A stretch of DNA of 64,000 nucleotides from Anaerolineales bacterium (lineage in GTDB: Bacteria; Chloroflexota; Anaerolineae; 4572-78; J111), in NCBI GenBank assembly GCA_020634935.1, contig JACKAT010000026.1:8120-72119 (forward strand). The letters run 5' to 3'. Positions 59,174 to 64,000 of the stretch are shown here, one piece after another. The position numbers and the translations under genes are program-made. How positions within the stretch are numbered: position 1 is the first letter of the stretch; every line of letters starts with the position of its first letter. The notes below the pieces were generated by a model. That model was not told where the DNA came from. It made no database searches and was given only the letters and a program-made list of their open reading frames with translations.

Positions 59174-62100
59174 ATGCGGCGTCAGTCTACTTCTATTTTG
59201 ATATTACCGATCAATGCCATTATCGGTATACTGGGAACTATCTATCGCAGTTCAATGATCGCCGGGGTTTTCTTATTCATCGTTTTAACGTTAACATGGC
59301 CGGTTCGAGCCAAAGAACCGCTCGTGTTAACCGACAGCCAGGGTGAATATCCTCTTGCAAGCCGGGATGTATTTCATCAAAACTTCATTTTTAACGTCTC
59401 GCTGCCGCTCCAGACTGAACAAACGATTTACCTCCGTTTCGAAAATGAAGCGACCATGCGTTTGCCCCTAACGCTTTGGTCGCCGGAAGCGTTGGGCCAA
59501 GAAATTTATGCGGAACCGTTTAGACATGGGCTTTTCTTTGGTGTCTTGCTGATTATGCTGGTTTACAACCTATCTCTCTTCATATCCGTCCGTGACAAAG
59601 CCTATTTGTACTATTCACTGTTTCTCCTCAGCCTCATCATGGCTGCCCTGGCTGTGCTGGGTCTGCGGCAGAGCTATCTTCACTACAACCCCAGCGGGTG
59701 GAGCCGTTTTGCGACTGTATTTTTTGTCCCCCTAACATCAATTGCCGCTTTGCAGTTTACCGGCGCGTTTTTGATGACAAAGGCGTATACACCACGGCTA
59801 CATAAGATCATTCTGGCGTTGCAAATTGGGCAAGTGATCCCGATCATACTCATCCCCTTCGTTCTTCGCAGCTTTGTCGTCGGTTCAGAGTTGAGTCTCA
59901 TGCTCCTTAGCTGCCTCGTTAGCTTGATCGCTGGTTTGCGGGTTTGGCAACAGGGGTATCGTCCGGCTCGCAATTTCTTACTGGCCTGGTTGGGATTCAT
60001 CGGTCTGGGTGTTCTGGAAGTTCTGGCTCGTTGGGGGCTAATACCGCCGAGTCTCATAGCTCAAGAAGGCATAAGGATGGGGGTTGTTCTTCTGATCTTG
60101 TTATGGGCATTAGCCATAGCCGACCGGGTTAACCTGCTCAAGGCGGATACGGAACAGGCTAACCGTGGCTTAAGAGAAAGCGAGCAGCGTTTCCGTAGCC
60201 TGGTCGAAGGTTCCATCCAGGGTATCATCGTTCATCGGCAGACCAAACCCCTCTTCGTCAACCAGGCTTACGCCACTATCCTGGGCTACAATTTGCCTGA
60301 CGAAATCATAGCGATGGAGTCGGTGGTACCCCTGATTGCCCCCTATGAGCAGGCACGCTTGCTGGGCTATCACGCCGCCCGGATCAAAGGAGCCGTTGCG
60401 CCGGCTCAGTATGAATACGATGCCGTTCGCAAAGATGGCTCAACGGTCACCTTGCAACAACTGGTGACCATGATCCCCTGGGATGGCGAGCCGGCTGTGC
60501 TGGGGGCCATTATTGATATCACCCAGCACAAGCAGGCCAGGGTAGCTCTACAACGTTCCAATGACCTGCTGGAAGCCACCCAATCTATTGCCCATGTCGG
60601 CAGTTGGGAATATTATCCTGAAACACAGTTCGGCGCCTGGTCAGCTGAGATGTATCGCATTTACGAGATAGATCCGCAATTGGGATCGCCTTCTCAGGAG
60701 ACGTTCCTGGCCTTGGTCCATCCTGAAGACCGCCAACGGGTCATTCAAAGCCAAAAACACACGCTGAAAACCCAAACCCCGGGCGAGATTGAGTTCCGGG
60801 TACGGCTTCCCGGTGGCAAAATCAAATTTGTTTTTGCGCGGACTTTATTCATTTACGATGACGAAGGCGGACAGCCCAAACTGGTCGGTAGCATCCAGGA
60901 CATCACTGAGCGCAAGCTGGTTGAGAAGGCCTTGCAGGAAAGTGAGCTTTACTATCGGACATTGACGGAGAGCCTGACCGATTATGTAGTTCATCTGGAT
61001 AGTGAAGGCCGTATCCAATATATCAACCGTCTGGCCGAGGGATATACGATGGATATGGTACAGGGGCGACACATAAACGATTTTCTAACCCCTGAATATC
61101 ATGAGATTACCCGCCAGAGCTTGAAAACCGTGCTTGAAACGGGTCAGCCGGCCACTTTTGAGGCTTTTGGTCAGCGAACGTCCGCCACGCAAGGTTGGTA
61201 TTTCACCCGTTTTGTGCCGCTCCTCACCGGCCCGACTATTACCGATGTGCTTTTGATTGCCACTGACATCACCAAATATAAACAGGCGCAAGAAGCGCTG
61301 AAAACAAGCGAAGCTCGAAATCGCGCCCTCTTGAATGCCATGCCGGATTTGATTTTTCGCGTCAGTGAGGATGGCGTCATCCTGGATTTTGTACCGGCCA
61401 CAGATTTTGAAACGTTTGTACCCCCCGAAGCGTTCTTAGGAAAAAAGCTAATCGAGACTCTTCCCCCTCAAGTAGCCGAACTAGGTATGAAATATATTAA
61501 GCAGACCCTGCAAACTGGGCAGATACAACTCTTTGAATATTCTTTGCTAATACAGGGAGAGACCCGCTATTACGAAGCCCGCGACGTTACCAGCGGAGCG
61601 CATGAAGTGTTGGCGATTGTACGCGATGTCACTGACCGCAAGCAGGCCGAGGAAGAATTACGCCGCAGCGAAGGGCGTCTGAGACAAGCCCAACACCTGG
61701 CCCGGATAGGCATTTGGGAATGGGATCGAGCCAGCGACGAAACGATCTGGTCAGAGGAAATGTTCCCGATGTATGGGATCGAGCCTCAAGCATTCACGGG
61801 CAAGGGAGAAGATTATCTCAACTTCACTCACCCCGATGATCGCCAGATACAGCGGGACAACATGCAAGCCTCCTTTGCGAAAGCCATCAAACATCACGCC
61901 GAAACAGGCCAGACCAGCATCATCGAGCCTGATCCCAAAGAGTTCCGTATTGTCAGACCGGATGGCAGCATTTGTTATGTAAGAGGCGATGCGGTCGCCA
62001 TTGTGGATGAACAGGGTCATCCAGCCGAGATGTTGGGCATTCTGATGGACATTACCGCCGAAAAAGAGCGGGAAGAAGCCCTACGCTTTCAAAAGATGCT

Positions 62101-64000
62101 GTTAGAATGTCAGAGCGAGGCCTCGCCCGACGGCATCCTGATTGTCTCAAAGAAGAGAAAATGGCTCTCGTTCAATCGACGCTTTGTCGAGATGTGGGCT
62201 ATTCCCGACGAGGTAGCGGCCCGTCGAGCCATCGACATTGCCCTCCAGACCGTGTTGGATCAACTGGTTGAACCGGAGCAGTTCTTGACCGAGATCGAAT
62301 ATCTGTATGAACACCCAACTGAACCCAGCCATGATGAGATTGCCTTGAAGGATGGCCGGGTCTTTGAACGGCACAGTAGTCCGATCAACGATGACAAAGG
62401 CGTTCATTGCGGCCGCGTTTGGTATTGCCGAGACATCACCGAGCGCATCCGAGCCGAGGAGAATCTGCGCCACCGCAACCGCGATCTGATGTTGCTCAAC
62501 CAGATCATTGTTGCGGCGGCCGCGGCCAAGGAGCCTGATGCGGTGCTGTCTACAGCCTGCCGCGAGTTGGCCCTGGCTTTTGACCTACCCCAAGTCATAG
62601 CGGTTCTCTTAAACAATGAGAAAACTGTGGCGGAAGTAGTGGCTGAGTATAAGACTGAGGGCCGACCATCATCTCTGAAACTGGTGATCTCGGTTGCAGA
62701 AAACCCGGCTACCCACTATCTATTGAGTCGTGCGGCTCCGTTGGTTATAGAGAACGCCCCAACCAATCCTTATGTGGCCCCACTCTATGATCTGATCCGC
62801 CAGCAGGATATTGTCTCTCTATTAATTTTACCGCTGATTATCAATGGTGAGGTAATCGGCACTTTGAATCTGATCGCCACTGAACCCCGTTCCTTTTCAA
62901 CGGAAGAAATCAACCTGGCTTGGCGGGTAGCTGACCAGGTGGCCATAGCCCTGGCTCGGGTCTGGCTCGATCAGGAGCGCCGGCGCTTGAGTGCAGCTAT
63001 CGAGCAGGCAGCCGAGAGTGTGGTCATCGCCGATGTCGCCGGCGACATCCTGTATGTCAATCCCGCTTTTGAGCGGACTACCGGTTACAGTCGAACTGAA
63101 GTGTTCGGCCGTAACCCACGCATCCTCAAAAGCAACCGGCATGACGCTGCTTTTTATGAGCAAATGTGGGCCACCTTGACCACCGGTCAAACTTGGAAAG
63201 GACATCTGGTCAATAAAAAGAAGGATGGGGCATTCTATACTGAAGAGGCGACTATCAGCCCGGTGCTGGACGAAAAAGGAAGCATCGTCAACTACGTAGC
63301 CCTCAAACGAGATGTGACCCGCGAACTTCAGTTAGAAGAACAACTCCGCCAAGCGCAAAAGATGGAAGCGGTCGGCCGATTGGCCGGCGGCATTGCCCAT
63401 GACTTCAACAACCTATTGACGGTCCTGATGGGCAACGCCGCTCTGGCTCTGGATGTCCTGCCCCCCGATCATCCGGTCTACAGCGATATTCAAGTTATCG
63501 AGAGGTCGGCCAGACGCGCCGCCGACCTGACCCGTCAATTACTGGCCTTTGCCCGTCAGCAGATTAGCCACCCCCAAATTCTCGACCTGAATGAGCTGAT
63601 TTTAGGGATTGAAGAGATGCTTCACCGCTTGATCAGGGCCGATATTGAACTGGTCACTGCGCTGGCGCCGGATCGGGGGTGTGTCAGAGCCGACATGGGT
63701 CAATTGGAACAAATTTTAGTCAACCTGGTCGTCAACGCCCGCGATGCTATGCCCAACGGCGGCAAATTGACCCTGGAAACGGCCGATGTGGTCGTTAACG
63801 AAGATAATGTCCGCCACCATCCCGAAGTTCCTCCAGGCGAATATGTGCTGCTAGCCGTGACCGACACGGGGATTGGGATGACAGAAAGCGTCAAGGCCCA
63901 CCTCTTCGAACCCTTTTTTACCACTAAAGAAGTTGGTCAGGGGACTGGCCTGGGTCTGGCGACCTGCTTTGGCCTGGTCAAACAAAACGACGGTTATATT
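59174..64000 (+). CDS. Multi-PAS membrane sensor histidine kinase (7TMR-DISM type), cut by window end
   Basis: At least 1609 residues; open to the last base. Signal or first helix at about 28-45, a short 7TMR-DISM-type extracellular part, then about seven membrane helices (110-320). A chain of about seven PAS domains follows (starting near 334, 459, 586, 709, 829, 969 and 1269), with a GAF domain at about 1100-1265. HisKA has H1409 (GGIAHDFNNLL), then HATPase_c with N-box VNLVVNARDAMPNGG (about 1512) and G1 VTDTGIGM (1562). The HDFNN-type box is typical of hybrid kinases that end in a receiver; that end is not visible. The ATG is preceded by AAGGGGG at about 11 bp. Confidence 0.9.
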   Translation, partial: MRRQSTSILILPINAIIGILGTIYRSSMIAGVFLFIVLTLTWPVRAKEPLVLTDSQGEYPLASRDVFHQNFIFNVSLPLQTEQTIYLRFENEATMRLPLTLWSPEALGQEIYAEPFRHGLFFGVLLIMLVYNLSLFISVRDKAYLYYSLFLLSLIMAALAVLGLRQSYLHYNPSGWSRFATVFFVPLTSIAALQFTGAFLMTKAYTPRLHKIILALQIGQVIPIILIPFVLRSFVVGSELSLMLLSCLVSLIAGLRVWQQGYRPARNFLLAWLGFIGLGVLEVLARWGLIPPSLIAQEGIRMGVVLLILLWALAIADRVNLLKADTEQANRGLRESEQRFRSLVEGSIQGIIVHRQTKPLFVNQAYATILGYNLPDEIIAMESVVPLIAPYEQARLLGYHAARIKGAVAPAQYEYDAVRKDGSTVTLQQLVTMIPWDGEPAVLGAIIDITQHKQARVALQRSNDLLEATQSIAHVGSWEYYPETQFGAWSAEMYRIYEIDPQLGSPSQETFLALVHPEDRQRVIQSQKHTLKTQTPGEIEFRVRLPGGKIKFVFARTLFIYDDEGGQPKLVGSIQDITERKLVEKALQESELYYRTLTESLTDYVVHLDSEGRIQYINRLAEGYTMDMVQGRHINDFLTPEYHEITRQSLKTVLETGQPATFEAFGQRTSATQGWYFTRFVPLLTGPTITDVLLIATDITKYKQAQEALKTSEARNRALLNAMPDLIFRVSEDGVILDFVPATDFETFVPPEAFLGKKLIETLPPQVAELGMKYIKQTLQTGQIQLFEYSLLIQGETRYYEARDVTSGAHEVLAIVRDVTDRKQAEEELRRSEGRLRQAQHLARIGIWEWDRASDETIWSEEMFPMYGIEPQAFTGKGEDYLNFTHPDDRQIQRDNMQASFAKAIKHHAETGQTSIIEPDPKEFRIVRPDGSICYVRGDAVAIVDEQGHPAEMLGILMDITAEKEREEALRFQKMLLECQSEASPDGILIVSKKRKWLSFNRRFVEMWAIPDEVAARRAIDIALQTVLDQLVEPEQFLTEIEYLYEHPTEPSHDEIALKDGRVFERHSSPINDDKGVHCGRVWYCRDITERIRAEENLRHRNRDLMLLNQIIVAAAAAKEPDAVLSTACRELALAFDLPQVIAVLLNNEKTVAEVVAEYKTEGRPSSLKLVISVAENPATHYLLSRAAPLVIENAPTNPYVAPLYDLIRQQDIVSLLILPLIINGEVIGTLNLIATEPRSFSTEEINLAWRVADQVAIALARVWLDQERRRLSAAIEQAAESVVIADVAGDILYVNPAFERTTGYSRTEVFGRNPRILKSNRHDAAFYEQMWATLTTGQTWKGHLVNKKKDGAFYTEEATISPVLDEKGSIVNYVALKRDVTRELQLEEQLRQAQKMEAVGRLAGGIAHDFNNLLTVLMGNAALALDVLPPDHPVYSDIQVIERSARRAADLTRQLLAFARQQISHPQILDLNELILGIEEMLHRLIRADIELVTALAPDRGCVRADMGQLEQILVNLVVNARDAMPNGGKLTLETADVVVNEDNVRHHPEVPPGEYVLLAVTDTGIGMTESVKAHLFEPFFTTKEVGQGTGLGLATCFGLVKQNDGYI

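Noticed and set aside
1..64000. tRNA, rRNA, integrase or complete insertion sequence
   Set aside because: No cloverleaf, rRNA core motif, or DDE/tyrosine recombinase motif was recognised by eye; a tRNAscan or ISfinder run would be decisive.

Overview
The window looks like a chromosomal segment of an Anaerolineae/Caldilineae-like Chloroflexota. This is inferred from the mix of NarL/HisKA_3 and SARP-type regulators, long (T-P-T-N-T-P) linkers in a secreted protein, many secreted S33 peptidases and dense families of small intergenic palindromes. Rank below phylum is a guess. No rRNA, tRNA, integrase or complete insertion sequence was recognised.

Layout. 0.1-2.6 kb: response regulators, including a receiver-only protein and an OmpR-type regulator split into two genes. 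2.6-8.5 kb: a large SF2 helicase followed by a polytopic membrane subtilase, apparently in one operon with the split regulator. 8.5-12.1 kb: a YoeB-type toxin-antitoxin pair, small membrane proteins, an SRPBCC protein and a YihY/BrkB protein. 12.9-14.2 kb: an APC permease. 14.6-30.0 kb: the most interesting block (below). 30.1-30.8 kb: a PIN toxin-antitoxin pair. 31.5-37.8 kb: a dipeptide/oligopeptide ABC importer, minus strand. 38.0-42.7 kb: a TPR-PAS-GAF histidine kinase and its NarL-type regulator. 43.8-45.5 kb: a secreted adhesin-like protein. 45.8-47.4 kb: a degenerate receiver protein and an unknown protein. 47.9-57.8 kb: four secreted enzymes (three S33 hydrolases and one amidase-signature enzyme), three with the same LysM N-terminus. 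58.1-58.9 kb: a truncated haemoglobin and a GlsB-like protein. 59.2 kb to the end: a very large multi-PAS histidine kinase cut by the window edge.

The candidate new system (14.6-30.0 kb) is a dedicated exporter for a family of small proteins sharing a short basic leader, consensus (L/M)KVKTxLKAG. A SARP-type regulator precedes a HlyD-like stub and a C39-peptidase ABC transporter. A second ABC transporter is followed by an SPFH protein, a pentapeptide-repeat lipoprotein and a ligand-binding lipoprotein. Divergent from it lies a minus-strand operon of one membrane protein and six small leader-bearing proteins (31-86 aa), several too short for routine gene calling. Two more leader-bearing proteins lie at 29.6-30.0 kb behind a second pentapeptide-repeat protein. 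The cores differ: two four-cysteine paralogues, a thioredoxin-fold-like domain, a Cys-Gly-Cys protein, a Gly-rich peptide and a His/Trp-rich peptide. No RiPP-modifying enzyme was seen.

All three transcription units of this block carry the same promoter: GTCACGC, 4 bp, GTCACA(C/G), 8 bp, then a -10 hexamer. That geometry is the known SARP operator, so the adjacent SARP is the obvious candidate activator. The transporter pair resembles the NHLM-type (HlyD plus two ABC) bacteriocin exporters, but the leader is not a nitrile-hydratase or Nif11 leader, nor a canonical double-glycine leader.

Intergenic DNA is rich in repeats: four unrelated tandem arrays (20-42 bp units), a 122-bp tandem repeat carrying ribosome-binding-site copies, MITE-like elements and paired inverted-repeat elements that bracket gene cassettes.
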